From contig NZ_CDCE01000035.1 in NCBI RefSeq assembly GCF_000819805.1, forward strand, positions 1 to 64,000: a stretch of 64,000 nt of DNA, written 5' to 3'. This DNA is from Aeromonas diversa CDC 2478-85 (GTDB taxonomy: Bacteria > Pseudomonadota > Gammaproteobacteria > Enterobacterales > Aeromonadaceae). This document shows, one piece after another, positions 36,782 to 46,200 of the stretch. The first letter of the stretch is position 1. Every line of letters begins with the position of its first letter. Below the pieces are notes generated by a model that had not been told where the DNA came from, ran no database searches, and was given only the letters and a program-made list of their open reading frames with translations. The position numbers and the translations under genes are program-made.

Positions 36782-37747
36782 ATGAAGGGATTAACCTTGG
36801 CCTGCGCCATCTCTGCTGCCCTGTTTGGCCTGTTGCCTCAGGCCCAGGCGGCCGAGCGCTTCGTGACCATAGGCACCGGCGGTCAGACCGGCGTCTACTA
36901 CGTGGCCGGCCAGTCCATCTGCCGCTTCCTGAACCAGGGTGCCAAGACGCACGAGATCAAGTGCAACGCCCCGGCCAGTGGTGGTGGCGTGGCCAACGTC
37001 AACGGCATTCGCAGCGGTGAGTACAACTTCGGCATCATGCAGTCGGATCACCAGTACAAGGCCATGAAGGGTCTGGAGCCGTTCAAGGCGGAAGGGGCCA
37101 TGGAGGATATCCGCGCCGTCTTCTCCCTGCAGAGCGAAGTGTTCACCATACTGGCCCGCAAGGATGCCAAGATCGCCGGCTTCGACGATTTGAAGGGCAA
37201 GCGCGTCAACATCGGCAACCCGGGCTCCGGCCAGCGCGATACCTTCGAGGAGATCATGAAGGTGAAGGGGTGGGACAAGTCCGCCTTCAGCCTGGTTTCC
37301 GAGCTGAAACCCGCCGAGCAGGCCTCTGCCCTGGGTGACAACAACATCGACGCCATGAGCTACTTCGTCGGTCATCCGAACGGTGCCATTCAGGAAGCCT
37401 CTACCACCACCGATGCCGTGCTGGTGCCGGTCACAGGTCCGGATATCGACAAGCTGCTGGCCGAGAAGAGCTACTACAGCAAGGCCGAGATCCCGGGTGG
37501 CCTCTACAAGGGCAGCCCGAACCCGACCCCGTCCATCGGTGGCAAGGCGGTGCTCTCTACCAGCGCCAAGACAGATCCGGAAGTGGTCTATCAGCTGACC
37601 AAGTCGGTGTTTGACAACCTGACCCGCTTCAAGCGTCTGCACCCGGCCTTCGCCGATCTGAAAGAGACCGACATGATCAAGGTGGGCCTCTCTGCCCCGC
37701 TGCACGAAGGGGCGGTGCGCTACTACAAGGAGCGTGGCTGGATGTAA
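36782..37747 (+). CDS. TAXI-family TRAP transporter solute-binding protein
   Basis: Periplasmic binding protein (321 residues) with signal peptide ending LPQAQA (about residue 23). The mature part shows the TAXI pattern: FVTIGTGGQTGVYYVAGQSI, then CNAPASGGGVANVNGIRSGE, a GKRVNIGNPGSGQRDTFEEI segment and LYKGSPNPTPSIGGKAVL. TAXI proteins feed fused TRAP permeases; substrates such as glutamate are known only for a few. The permease is encoded next, after a stable hairpin that likely lowers permease expression. Confidence 0.92.
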   Translation: MKGLTLACAISAALFGLLPQAQAAERFVTIGTGGQTGVYYVAGQSICRFLNQGAKTHEIKCNAPASGGGVANVNGIRSGEYNFGIMQSDHQYKAMKGLEPFKAEGAMEDIRAVFSLQSEVFTILARKDAKIAGFDDLKGKRVNIGNPGSGQRDTFEEIMKVKGWDKSAFSLVSELKPAEQASALGDNNIDAMSYFVGHPNGAIQEASTTTDAVLVPVTGPDIDKLLAEKSYYSKAEIPGGLYKGSPNPTPSIGGKAVLSTSAKTDPEVVYQLTKSVFDNLTRFKRLHPAFADLKETDMIKVGLSAPLHEGAVRYYKERGWM

Positions 37748-37773
37748 TCCGGCTGCGGCTTCGGATGTGCCCC

Positions 37774-37804
37774 AGACTCGCTCCTCCTTCGGGGGAGCGA
37801 GTCT
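37774..37804 (+). terminator. Intercistronic hairpin between TAXI and permease genes
   Basis: Perfect 11-bp stem AGACTCGCTCC (37774-37784) / GGAGCGAGTCT (37794-37804), followed by CATTTATTG, not a clean T-run. It probably acts as an attenuator or mRNA stabiliser that raises the ratio of binding protein to permease. Confidence 0.65.
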
Positions 37805-37834
37805 CATTTATTGCAGTACCTACAGAGTCACACT

Positions 37835-40393
37835 ATGCAGCAAACACAACAACAAGAGGCGCTCTCCGCCGAGGAGCTGATTGCCCAGGACGTGGGGGCC
37901 CGCCTGCCGGTCGGCTCCATGAGCTGGGTGATCGCCGGCCTGGCGCTGGTCTGGTCCCTGTTCCAGCTCTGGATAGCCTCTCCGCTCCCCTTCATGCTGG
38001 GGGTGGGAGTGCTGAATGACACAGAGTCACGCTCCATCCATCTGGCCTTTGCCATCCTGCTCGCCTACCTGGTCTTCCCGTTCGGCCGGCGTTCGCCACG
38101 CGATCGGGTGCCGCTGCCGGATCTGGGGCTGGGGCTTATCGGCGCCCTGGTGGCCGGTTACCTCTTCCTCGCCTATGAGCAGCTGGCCATGCGGCCGGGT
38201 AACCTGACCGATCTGGACTTCGCGGTCGCCTGCGTCGGCATCCCGCTGCTGCTGGAGGCCGCCCGCCGTGCCCTCGGCCCGGCCCTGGCGGTGATCGCCA
38301 TCGTCTTCCTCGGCTACAGCCTGGCCGGTCCCTGGATGCCCTCCCTGCTGGCGCACCGGGGGGTGAGCCTGCATGCGCTCGCCAACCACCAGTGGATCAC
38401 CACCGAAGGGGTGTTCGGCATCGCCCTCGGGGTCTCGACCAGCTTCGTCTTCCTGTTCGTGCTGTTTGGCGCCCTGCTCGAGCGGGCCGGCGCCGGCCAC
38501 TACTTCATCCAGCTCGCCTTCAGCCTGCTCGGCCACCTGCGCGGTGGCCCGGCCAAGGCGGCCGTGGTGGCCTCGGCACTGACCGGTGTCATTTCCGGCT
38601 CGTCGATCGCCAACGTGGTGACCACGGGCACCTTCACCATCCCCATGATGAAGCGGGTCGGTTTCTCCAAGGAGAAGGCCGGCGCCGTTGAGGTGGCCTC
38701 CTCGGTCAACGGCCAGATCATGCCCCCTGTCATGGGGGCGGCCGCCTTCCTGATGGTGGAGTACGTCGGCGTTCCCTATGTGGAGATCATCAAGCACGCC
38801 TTCCTGCCGGCGGCCATCTCCTACATAGCCCTGCTCTACATAGTGCACCTTGAGGCGCTGAAACTCGGCATGCAGCCCATCGGCAGCCGCCATCCGCGCA
38901 CCTGGCTGCAACGCCTGACCGGCTTTGCCTTCGGCGCGGCGCTCATCAGCGGCCTCTCCATGGCGGTCTATTATGGCCTGGGCTGGCTCAAGCCGGCGCT
39001 GGGTGACTATGCCCTGCCGGTGGTGGGCGCCCTGCTGGCGCTGACCTATCTCGGCCTGCTCAAGATAGCCGCCAGCAATGCGCCGCTGCCGCCGGAAGAC
39101 CCGGACAAGCCGCTGGACGATCTGCCCGATACCCGCGCCGTGCTGCTCTCCGGCCTGCACTTCCTGCTGCCGGTAGTGGTGCTGGTGTGGTGCCTGATGG
39201 TCGAGCGCCTCTCCCCGGGCCTGTCGGCCTTCTGGGGCACCGTCATGCTGGTGGTGATCCTGCTGACCCAGCGCCCGCTGCTGAACTGGCTGCGCACCGA
39301 CGGTTTGCACGACTATGGCAGCCTGATGGATGGGGTGGTGGACCTGCGCGAGGGGCTGATCGCCGGTGCCCGCAACATGATCGGCATCGGCATCGCCACC
39401 GCCACCGCCGGCATCATAGTGGGGGCCGTCTCCCAGACCGGCGTCGGCCTGGTGCTGGCGGATCTGGTGGAGTTCCTCTCCATGGGCAACCTGTTACTGA
39501 TGTTGATGCTGACCGCCCTGCTGAGTCTGATCCTCGGCATGGGGCTGCCCACCACCGCCAACTACATCGTCGTTTCCAGCCTGCTGGCCCCCGTGGTGGT
39601 CGCGCTGGGACAGCAGAACGGCCTGATAGTGCCGCTCATCGCCGTGCACCTGTTCGTGTTCTACTTCGGTATCATGGCCGACGTGACCCCGCCGGTGGGG
39701 CTGGCCTCGTTCGCCGCGGCGGCCGTCTCCAAGGGCGACCCCATCAAGACCGGGATCACCGCCTTCTACTACAGCCTGCGTACCGCGGCGCTGCCGTTCC
39801 TGTTTATCTTCAACACCGATCTGCTGCTCATCAACGTGGACTTCGCCCACGGCGTGCTGATCTTCATCGTGGCCACCATCGCCATGCTGATCTTTGCCGC
39901 CGGGACCCAGGGCTACTTCCTGGTGAAGAGCCGCTGGTACGAGAGCGTGCTGCTGCTGCTGGTGGCCTTCACCCTGTTCCGTCCCGGTTTCTGGATGGAC
40001 ATGGTGCACGACCCCTACCGGGAGACCCCGCCGGCCCAGCTGGCCCAGACCCTGGGCGAGGTGGATGCCGACAGCACCCTGCGTCTGCGCCTCGAGGGGC
40101 CCGATGCGGTGGGCAAGGTGCGCCGCTTCACCGTGCTGCTGCCGGTGCCGGAGGGCAAGAGTGGCGAAGAGCGGCTGGAGAAGCTGGGGCTGATGCTCTA
40201 TGAGCAGGAGGGCAAGACCCTGATCGACAGCGTCACCTTCGGCAGTACCGCCGCCGATCTGGGGCTGGAGTTCGATCAGCAGATCCTGAGCGTCAAGGCG
40301 CCCACGGATCGCGTTCGCAAGGAGTTCATGTGGATTCCCGGCTTCATGCTGTTTGCCCTGGTGGTCTGGCTACAGCGGCGACGCCGTGTTTAA
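37835..40393 (+). CDS. Fused TRAP transporter permease (DctQM, 4TM/12TM) with DUF3394 tail
   Basis: Large inner-membrane protein of 852 residues from the ATG at 37835. It fuses the small (DctQ-like, about residues 40-180) and large (DctM-like, about 180-700) TRAP permease parts; GSSIANVVTTGTFTIPMMKR and SLILGMGLPTTANYIVVSS are typical of the large one. A C-terminal region (about 700-852) fits DUF3394, ending in a last hydrophobic helix and RRRR. It uses an ion gradient to import the TAXI substrate. The upstream TTG at 37811 is a less likely start. Confidence 0.92.
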   Translation: MQQTQQQEALSAEELIAQDVGARLPVGSMSWVIAGLALVWSLFQLWIASPLPFMLGVGVLNDTESRSIHLAFAILLAYLVFPFGRRSPRDRVPLPDLGLGLIGALVAGYLFLAYEQLAMRPGNLTDLDFAVACVGIPLLLEAARRALGPALAVIAIVFLGYSLAGPWMPSLLAHRGVSLHALANHQWITTEGVFGIALGVSTSFVFLFVLFGALLERAGAGHYFIQLAFSLLGHLRGGPAKAAVVASALTGVISGSSIANVVTTGTFTIPMMKRVGFSKEKAGAVEVASSVNGQIMPPVMGAAAFLMVEYVGVPYVEIIKHAFLPAAISYIALLYIVHLEALKLGMQPIGSRHPRTWLQRLTGFAFGAALISGLSMAVYYGLGWLKPALGDYALPVVGALLALTYLGLLKIAASNAPLPPEDPDKPLDDLPDTRAVLLSGLHFLLPVVVLVWCLMVERLSPGLSAFWGTVMLVVILLTQRPLLNWLRTDGLHDYGSLMDGVVDLREGLIAGARNMIGIGIATATAGIIVGAVSQTGVGLVLADLVEFLSMGNLLLMLMLTALLSLILGMGLPTTANYIVVSSLLAPVVVALGQQNGLIVPLIAVHLFVFYFGIMADVTPPVGLASFAAAAVSKGDPIKTGITAFYYSLRTAALPFLFIFNTDLLLINVDFAHGVLIFIVATIAMLIFAAGTQGYFLVKSRWYESVLLLLVAFTLFRPGFWMDMVHDPYRETPPAQLAQTLGEVDADSTLRLRLEGPDAVGKVRRFTVLLPVPEGKSGEERLEKLGLMLYEQEGKTLIDSVTFGSTAADLGLEFDQQILSVKAPTDRVRKEFMWIPGFMLFALVVWLQRRRRV

Positions 40394-40401
40394 CCCCGAC
40401 G

Positions 40402-40426
40402 GGGCGGCCAAACGGCCGCCCTTTTT
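40402..40426 (+). terminator. Terminator of the TAXI-TRAP operon
   Basis: Perfect 8-bp stem GGGCGGCC (40402-40409) / GGCCGCCC (40414-40421) with loop AAAC and TTTTT. Confidence 0.9.
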
Positions 40427-40748
40427 CGTGGCGCAGGATTGAAATCGACTGGGTATTCAATAGGTTAAAAAGGGACGAGGGACGCACAAAAGGGCGGCAA
40501 TTGAGAGCTTTATTCGGTCATTGAGTTTTTTGTGAAATAAAAATTTGAGTAGTGGTGAAAATTTGAATTATTAGTCTGAGATTATGACGTTTTTTAGATT
40601 GATGGTTCAGGGTTTTTCCCGATCCCTGCACGCTGCACTGGCTCGGTGCTGAAACCGTAGCGGGATCTGTTACCTCCCCGTTTTGAGAATTAAATGTCGA
40701 TAGCCCACAATCTGCCCAGTTCAAAATAGCGTTAATTGTGGTTTTATC
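40427..40748 (+). promoter_or_regulatory. AT-rich leader and candidate promoter of the serine-type transporter
   Basis: About 320 nt without a supported gene. TTGAGA (40683-40688) and CACAAT (40706-40711) with 17-bp spacing form a candidate promoter 38 nt before the start codon. Farther upstream GATCCCTGC and GCGGGATC could pair around a 30-nt loop. No regulator site is recognised. Confidence 0.4.
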
Positions 40749-42005
40749 ATGGATATCTCCGTTTCCTCTCCCGTCACAGCTCCGGTCGACAACCTGAGCC
40801 GCTGGCAGCGTCGCGACACCCAGTGGGTGATCAGCCTCTTCGGCACCGCCGTCGGGGCCGGCATCTTGTTTCTGCCCATCAATCTGGGGCTGGGGGGGAT
40901 CTGGCCCCTGCTGCTGGTTGCCGTGCTGGCCGGTCCCATGACCTATCTGGCCCACCTGGGGTTGACCCGATTCGTGCTCTCCTCCTCTCGACCCGGTGCC
41001 GACTTTACCGAGGTGGCCGAGGAGCACTTCGGGGTGGTGAGCGGCCGCCTCATCTCTGTGCTCTACTTCCTCTCCATCTTCCCGATCCTGCTCATCTACG
41101 GGGTCGGGCTGACCAACACGGTCGAGAGTTTCATGGTGAACCAGCTCGGCATGGCCATGCCGCCGCGCGTGCTGCTCTCGGGCGTGCTGGTCTTCCTCAT
41201 GGTGGCCGTGATGCTGGCGGGGGAGAAGGCGATGCTGCGGGCCTTTGCCTTCATGGTCTATCCGTTGGCGGCGATCCTGGCGGCCCTCTCCTTCTATCTG
41301 ATCCCCCAGTGGCAGTGGCCGGCGGGCAGCGATCTGCAGGGGCTCGACTTCGCCAAGACGGTCTGGCTGGCCCTGCCGGTGACCGTGTTTGCCTTCAGCC
41401 ACGCCGCGGCCCTCTCCGGGTTTGCCAACGTGCAGCAGCGCCACTACGGTGACGGCGCCGGAGAGAAGAGCCGCCAGATCCTGCAGCGCACCAGCCTGAT
41501 GCTGGTCGGCTTCGTGCTCTTCTTCGTCTTCTCCTGTGTGCTGGCCCTGTCGCCGGAGCAGCTGGCGATCGCCAAGGCGCAGAACGTCTCTGTGCTCTCC
41601 TATCTGGCCAACGTGACCGATAACCCGGTTATCGTGACCCTGGGGCCGCTGATCGCCTTCATCGCCATCACCTCCTCCTTCCTCGGCCACTTCCTGGGTG
41701 CACGTGCCAGCCTGCAAAACCTGCTGGCCAAGCAGGGGCTGTCGAGCGATCGCGCCGACAAGGTGGGCATCGCCTTCATGTTCTTCGCCATCTGGGGCGC
41801 TGCCGTGGTCAACCCCAGCATCCTCGGCCTGATGGAGGTGCTCTCGGGGCCGGTGATCGCCATGATCCTCTTCATCATGCCGGTGGTCGCTATCTACAAG
41901 GTGCCGGCCATGGCCCACCTCAAGCGTCATCGCCTCGCCAACGGCTTTATCCTGCTCACCGGCACCCTCTCGGTATCGGCCCTGCTGTTCAGCCTGCTCC
42001 GTTAA
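40749..42005 (+). CDS. Serine/threonine-type amino-acid transporter (SdaC-like)
   Basis: Inner-membrane transporter of 418 residues with about 11 helices. It belongs to the hydroxy/aromatic amino-acid permease family, close to SdaC: QWVISLFGTAVGAGILFLPI, then LGLTRFVLSS, FSHAAALSGFANVQQRHYG and SSFLGHFLGARASLQNLL. These fit a proton-coupled serine importer; paralogues such as DlsT and TdcC are also possible, so no symbol is assigned. It is monocistronic with a strong terminator. Confidence 0.85.
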   Translation: MDISVSSPVTAPVDNLSRWQRRDTQWVISLFGTAVGAGILFLPINLGLGGIWPLLLVAVLAGPMTYLAHLGLTRFVLSSSRPGADFTEVAEEHFGVVSGRLISVLYFLSIFPILLIYGVGLTNTVESFMVNQLGMAMPPRVLLSGVLVFLMVAVMLAGEKAMLRAFAFMVYPLAAILAALSFYLIPQWQWPAGSDLQGLDFAKTVWLALPVTVFAFSHAAALSGFANVQQRHYGDGAGEKSRQILQRTSLMLVGFVLFFVFSCVLALSPEQLAIAKAQNVSVLSYLANVTDNPVIVTLGPLIAFIAITSSFLGHFLGARASLQNLLAKQGLSSDRADKVGIAFMFFAIWGAAVVNPSILGLMEVLSGPVIAMILFIMPVVAIYKVPAMAHLKRHRLANGFILLTGTLSVSALLFSLLR

Positions 42006-42019
42006 GGCGGCACAAATAG

Positions 42020-42047
42020 AAAGAGGCGACCCTGGGGTCGCCTCTTT
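42020..42047. terminator. Bidirectional terminator between the transporter and metJ
   Basis: Near-perfect 12-13-bp stem AAAGAGGCGACC(C) (42020-42032) / GGGTCGCCTCTTT (42035-42047), 15 nt past the transporter stop and close to the metJ stop. Confidence 0.9.
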
Positions 42048-42062
42048 GCTATCGGTGAAACG

Positions 42063-42386
42063 TCAGTCGTTGTCGAACTCTTCGATCTCTTTACCCAGCG
42101 CAAGCATGATGGCGAGCGCCTCGGCCGGGATATGGTCTGGCTTGTCCTTGCGCAGATCCTCGTCGCTCGGCAGCGGTTGGCCGGTGAAGGCGTGCAGGAA
42201 GGCTTCACAGAGCAGCTCGCTGTTGGTGGCGTGGCGCAGGTTATTGACCTGACGGCGGGTGCGCTCGTCGGTCAGCACCTTGAGCACCTTGAGCGGAATG
42301 GAGACGGTGATCTTCTTCACCAGCTCGCTCTTCTTGCCGTGCTCTGCATAAGGGCTGACGTAGTCGCCGTTCCACTCTGTACCCAT
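42063..42386 (-). CDS. metJ: Methionine repressor MetJ
   Basis: Ribbon-helix-helix repressor of methionine genes, with S-adenosylmethionine as corepressor. The 107-residue protein keeps the DNA-binding beta strand [20 protein letters not shown], then [20 protein letters not shown] and [10 protein letters not shown], almost identical to E. coli MetJ (105 residues). It is divergent from metB across the met boxes and so probably regulates itself too. Confidence 0.97.
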   Translation of the reverse strand: MGTEWNGDYVSPYAEHGKKSELVKKITVSIPLKVLKVLTDERTRRQVNNLRHATNSELLCEAFLHAFTGQPLPSDEDLRKDKPDHIPAEALAIMLALGKEIEEFDND

Positions 42387-42468
42387 GATTCACCTGTTCT
42401 CGATTTGGCCGTGACCGCGAATTTTAACCCCTATGGATAGCATTGGCAATCCAACGGCAAAGCCATTT

Positions 42469-42492
42469 AGACGTCCAGACATGTTGACGGCT
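42469..42492. promoter_or_regulatory. Tandem met boxes (MetJ operator)
   Basis: Three contiguous 8-mers fit the met box AGACGTCT: AGACGTCC (42469-42476), AGACATGT (42477-42484) and TGACGGCT (42485-42492). Weaker ones may extend on both sides (AGCCATTT and TAGTGACT). MetJ binds such arrays cooperatively. It lies between metJ and metB and can serve both. Confidence 0.85.
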
Positions 42493-42543
42493 TAGTGACT
42501 CTGGTTTAGTGTGATGCCATCCAAGGATGAGAGGAGCAGGCAG

Positions 42544-43707
42544 ATGAGTGACAAGGGAACCCGGGCCGTCCGGATCGGCATCGAGAGCGATACCCAACAT
42601 GGTGCCGTGGTACCGCCCATCTACCTCTCCAGCAACTACACCTTCGCCGACTTCGGCGAGCCCCGTGAATACGACTATGCCCGCTCCGGCAACCCGACTC
42701 GCAGCCACCTGGCCGAGGCCCTGGCCGCGCTGGAAGGGGGCGAAGGCGCCGTCATCACGGCCACCGGCATGGGGGCTGTCCATCTGGTGAGCACCACACT
42801 GCTCGCGGCCGGGGATCTGCTGATCGCCCCCCACGACTGTTACGGTGGCACCTGGCGCCTGTTCGAGCACCTCGCCGCCAAGGGGTGTTACCGGGTCAAG
42901 TTTGTCGATCAGGGTGACCCCGACGCGCTCGCGGCCGCCCTGGCCGAGAAGCCCAAGCTGGTGTGGGTCGAGACCCCCTCCAACCCGCTGCTGCGGGTGG
43001 TCGACGTGGCCGCCATCTGCGCCGCCGCCCATGGCGCCGGTGCCCTGGTGGCGGTCGACAACACCTTCCTCACTCCCTTCTGGCAGCAACCGCTGGCGCT
43101 GGGGGCCGATCTGGTGGTGCACTCCACCACCAAGTACATCAACGGTCACTCGGACGTGGTGGGCGGGGCCGTGGTGGCCGCCGACGGCGAGCTGGCCGAG
43201 CGCCTCACCTGGTGGGCCAACTGCCTGGGGCTGACCGGTGGGGCGTTCGACTCCTACCTGACCCTGCGTGGCCTGCGCACCCTGGGCGCCCGCCTGCGCG
43301 CCCACGAGGAGAATGCCCGTCAGATACTCGACTTCTTGCAGTCGCAGGAAAGGGTCAAATGCATCTATCATCCCTCTCTGCCGAGCCATCCGGGACACGA
43401 GATTGCGCGTCGTCAACAAGCGGGGTTCGGGGCTATGGTAAGTTTCGAGCTCAGTCTCGGCGAGGCAGGGATCCGCGCCTTCCTGGGGGCGCTGCGCTGT
43501 TTCTCGGTGGCCGAGTCCCTCGGTGGCGTGGAGAGCCTGATCGCGCACCCGGCCAGCATGACTCACAGGGCCATGACACCGGAGGCCCAGGCCCGGGCCG
43601 GCATCAGCGGGCAGCTACTGCGGCTGTCGGTAGGCATAGAGCACGGCCCTGATCTGGTGGCCGATCTCGCCCAGGCGTTGGCGATCGCAACAAGGGTGGA
43701 AGCGTAA
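42544..43707 (+). CDS. metB: Cystathionine gamma-synthase
   Basis: PLP enzyme joining O-succinylhomoserine and cysteine to cystathionine. The ATG at 42544 behind GAGGAG gives 387 residues, against 386 in E. coli. Typical segments are AVVPPIYLSSNYTF, YDYARSGNPTR, the PLP lysine in VVHSTTKYINGHSDVVGG and SLGGVESLIAHPASMTH. It is first in the metB-metL operon under MetJ. Confidence 0.95.
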   Translation: MSDKGTRAVRIGIESDTQHGAVVPPIYLSSNYTFADFGEPREYDYARSGNPTRSHLAEALAALEGGEGAVITATGMGAVHLVSTTLLAAGDLLIAPHDCYGGTWRLFEHLAAKGCYRVKFVDQGDPDALAAALAEKPKLVWVETPSNPLLRVVDVAAICAAAHGAGALVAVDNTFLTPFWQQPLALGADLVVHSTTKYINGHSDVVGGAVVAADGELAERLTWWANCLGLTGGAFDSYLTLRGLRTLGARLRAHEENARQILDFLQSQERVKCIYHPSLPSHPGHEIARRQQAGFGAMVSFELSLGEAGIRAFLGALRCFSVAESLGGVESLIAHPASMTHRAMTPEAQARAGISGQLLRLSVGIEHGPDLVADLAQALAIATRVEA

Positions 43708-46161
43708 ATGACAGTATTAAATGGAGAGAGTGCGGTGGCCGCAGAGGTGAGTGTGAAGCGTCGTCATGTACACAAGTTTGGCGGCAGTAGTCTGGCCGAT
43801 CCGGTCTGTTACCGCCGGGTGGCGGCCATCGTCGAGCAGCAGAGCGGCGGTAACGAGCTGGTGGTGGTCTCTGCCGCCGGCAAGACCACCAACCGCCTGA
43901 TCCAGTTGGTGGAGCTGGCCGAGGGGGGAGACGAGGCGGCCGGTGAGGCCCACACCGCCCTGCACGCCTATCAGCAGAGCCTGATCGACGGCCTGCTGGA
44001 AGGGGATCTGCAAGCAGATCTGCGCGCCCAGCTGGCCGAAGATTTTCGCACCATAGCCCGCACCCTGGAGCGCCAGTTCGATCGCTTCGAGCGCAACGGC
44101 CTGCTGGCCTTTGGCGAGGTGTGGTCGGCGCGCCTGCTCGCCGCCCTGCTGACCCAGCGCGGCAATCCGACCCTGTGGCTCGACGCCCGCAGCTTCCTGC
44201 GCGCCGAGGACGGTCCGCTGATCCGGGTCGATCACGCCCTCTCGAGCGAGCTGCTCAAGGCGCGGCTGGCCGAGCACGATGGCCGCATAGTGGTAACCGG
44301 CTTCATCGCCGCCGATCTGGAAGGGCGCTCCCTGCTGCTCGGGCGCAATGGCTCCGACTACAGCGCCAGCCTGCTGGCGGCGCTGGCCGACGGCGAGTCC
44401 ACCACCATCTGGAGTGACGTGGCCGGGGTCTATAGTGCCGACCCGCGCCGGGTCAAGGAGGCGCGCCTGCTGGAGCGTCTGAGCCTGGCCGAGGCCAACG
44501 AGCTGGCCCGTCTCGGTTCTTCCGTGCTTCACTCGCGCACCCTGCAGCCGGTGGTCGACAGCCGTCAGCGCCTCACCCTGCGTTGCAGCTACAACCCGGA
44601 CGAGGGGTGCACCCACATACTGCGCCGGGCGCCGCGCTCCGGTGGGGCCCGCATCGTCTCCTCGGTCGACCAGATCGCCCTGATCGAGCTCAAGGTGCTG
44701 CCGGAAGGGGAGTTCGAGCGCGCCGCCGCCGCCATCGAGGCTTATCTGGCCCGCCACCGTATTCAACCGCTCACCGCCCAGCGCCAGCCGGATCGCCGCA
44801 TGTTGCGTCTGGCCTACACCCTCGAGGTGGCCAGCGGCGCCTATGACCTGCTGCGCGACTACCAGCTGGAGGGGGGCTTCACCGGCCTGATCCTGAAGGA
44901 GGGCTACAGCCTGGTCGCCCTGGTGGGCGCCGGCGTGACCGAGAATGCGGAGCAGTGTCACCGCTTCTATCAGCTCACCGCGGATCAACCGGTCGAGTTT
45001 GTGCAGGCGGCGAAAGATAGCCTGAGCCTGGTGGCTGTGCTGCGCCAGATCGTGCTCGAGCCCCTGCTCATCGCCCTGCACGGGGCCCTGTTCAGCCGCC
45101 CGACCCGAGTTGGCCTGGTCGTCTTTGGCAAGGGCAACATCGGCGGTCACTGGTTGAGCCTCTATAACCGCGAGCGTCAGCGTCTCGAACAGGAGCTCAA
45201 CCTGGCCCTGACCCTCTACGGCGTCTACGGTTCGGAAGGGGGTTGGCTGGACGAGGAGGGGCTCGACCCGCTGCGGGTGCAGGAGGCGAGCAACCCGGCG
45301 CCGCTGATCTGGCCCGAGCTGCTCGGCCAGCTCGAACAGCACAGCTTCGATGCCCTGATTGCGCTCGATCTCACCGCCAGCGAGACGGTGAGCCGTTACT
45401 ACCCGGATCTGGCCCAGCTTGGCATCCACCTCATCGCCGCCAACAAGTTTGCCGGCGCCGCCGAGAGCGAGTTCTACCAGCGGGTCAAACAGAGCTGCCG
45501 CGATCACCAGGTACAGTGGCGCTACAACGCCACCGTGGGTGCCGGTCTGCCGGTGCAGTCCAGCATCCAGATGCTGCGCCAGAGCGGCGATCGCATTCAC
45601 GGGGTCTCGGGCATCTTCTCCGGCACCCTCTCCTGGCTGTTCCAGCAGTACGACGGTTGCCGCCCCTTCTCCGAACTGGTGGAGGAGGCGTGGCAGCACG
45701 GCCTGACCGAGCCCGACCCGCGTGAGGATCTCTCCGGACAGGACGTGCGTCGCAAGCTGCTGATCCTGGCCCGGGAGTCGGGCTATGAGATAGACGCCAA
45801 CGACATCGAGCTGGAGAACCTGGTGCCTGTGCCCCTGCGCAAGCTGGGTCCGGATCAGTTTATGGACCGACTCAAGGAGCTCGATGGCCCCATCCTCTCC
45901 GCGTTCGAGAGCGCCAGGCGCCTCGGCAAGGTGCTGCGCTACGTGGCTCGCTTCGAGCACGATGGCAAGGCGCGGGTCGGCCTCGAGAGCCTGGAGCCGC
46001 ACCACCCGTTCGCCAACCTGCTGCCCTGCGACAACATCTTCGCCATCGAGAGCGACAGCTATCGCACCAATCCGCTGGTGATCCAGGGGCCGGGGGCGGG
46101 GCGCGAGGTGACGGCCGCGGCCATCCAGTACGATCTCTGGCAGATCTGTGCCAGCCTGTGA
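43708..46161 (+). CDS. metL: Bifunctional aspartokinase II / homoserine dehydrogenase II
   Basis: Catalyses the first and third steps from aspartate to homoserine for methionine synthesis. 817 residues (E. coli MetL 810): aspartokinase at about 20-285 (HKFGGSSLADPVCYRRVA; GRNGSDYSASLLAAL), a central regulatory region of about 290-450 and a homoserine dehydrogenase from about 465 (VGLVVFGKGNIGGHWL; GVSGIFSGTLSWLF; GLTEPDPREDLSGQDV). The start codon directly abuts the metB TAA. The order and fusion partner identify MetL and not ThrA. Confidence 0.95.
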   Translation: MTVLNGESAVAAEVSVKRRHVHKFGGSSLADPVCYRRVAAIVEQQSGGNELVVVSAAGKTTNRLIQLVELAEGGDEAAGEAHTALHAYQQSLIDGLLEGDLQADLRAQLAEDFRTIARTLERQFDRFERNGLLAFGEVWSARLLAALLTQRGNPTLWLDARSFLRAEDGPLIRVDHALSSELLKARLAEHDGRIVVTGFIAADLEGRSLLLGRNGSDYSASLLAALADGESTTIWSDVAGVYSADPRRVKEARLLERLSLAEANELARLGSSVLHSRTLQPVVDSRQRLTLRCSYNPDEGCTHILRRAPRSGGARIVSSVDQIALIELKVLPEGEFERAAAAIEAYLARHRIQPLTAQRQPDRRMLRLAYTLEVASGAYDLLRDYQLEGGFTGLILKEGYSLVALVGAGVTENAEQCHRFYQLTADQPVEFVQAAKDSLSLVAVLRQIVLEPLLIALHGALFSRPTRVGLVVFGKGNIGGHWLSLYNRERQRLEQELNLALTLYGVYGSEGGWLDEEGLDPLRVQEASNPAPLIWPELLGQLEQHSFDALIALDLTASETVSRYYPDLAQLGIHLIAANKFAGAAESEFYQRVKQSCRDHQVQWRYNATVGAGLPVQSSIQMLRQSGDRIHGVSGIFSGTLSWLFQQYDGCRPFSELVEEAWQHGLTEPDPREDLSGQDVRRKLLILARESGYEIDANDIELENLVPVPLRKLGPDQFMDRLKELDGPILSAFESARRLGKVLRYVARFEHDGKARVGLESLEPHHPFANLLPCDNIFAIESDSYRTNPLVIQGPGAGREVTAAAIQYDLWQICASL

Positions 46162-46174
46162 GGCCAAGCAAGAA

Positions 46175-46200
46175 CAAGGGCGCCTGAGGGCGCCCTTGTT
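46175..46200. terminator. Terminator of metB-metL
   Basis: 10-bp stem CAAGGGCGCC (46175-46184) / GGCGCCCTTG (46189-46198) closed by TGAG, shared with the convergent solute-binding gene whose stop codon lies at its edge. Confidence 0.8.
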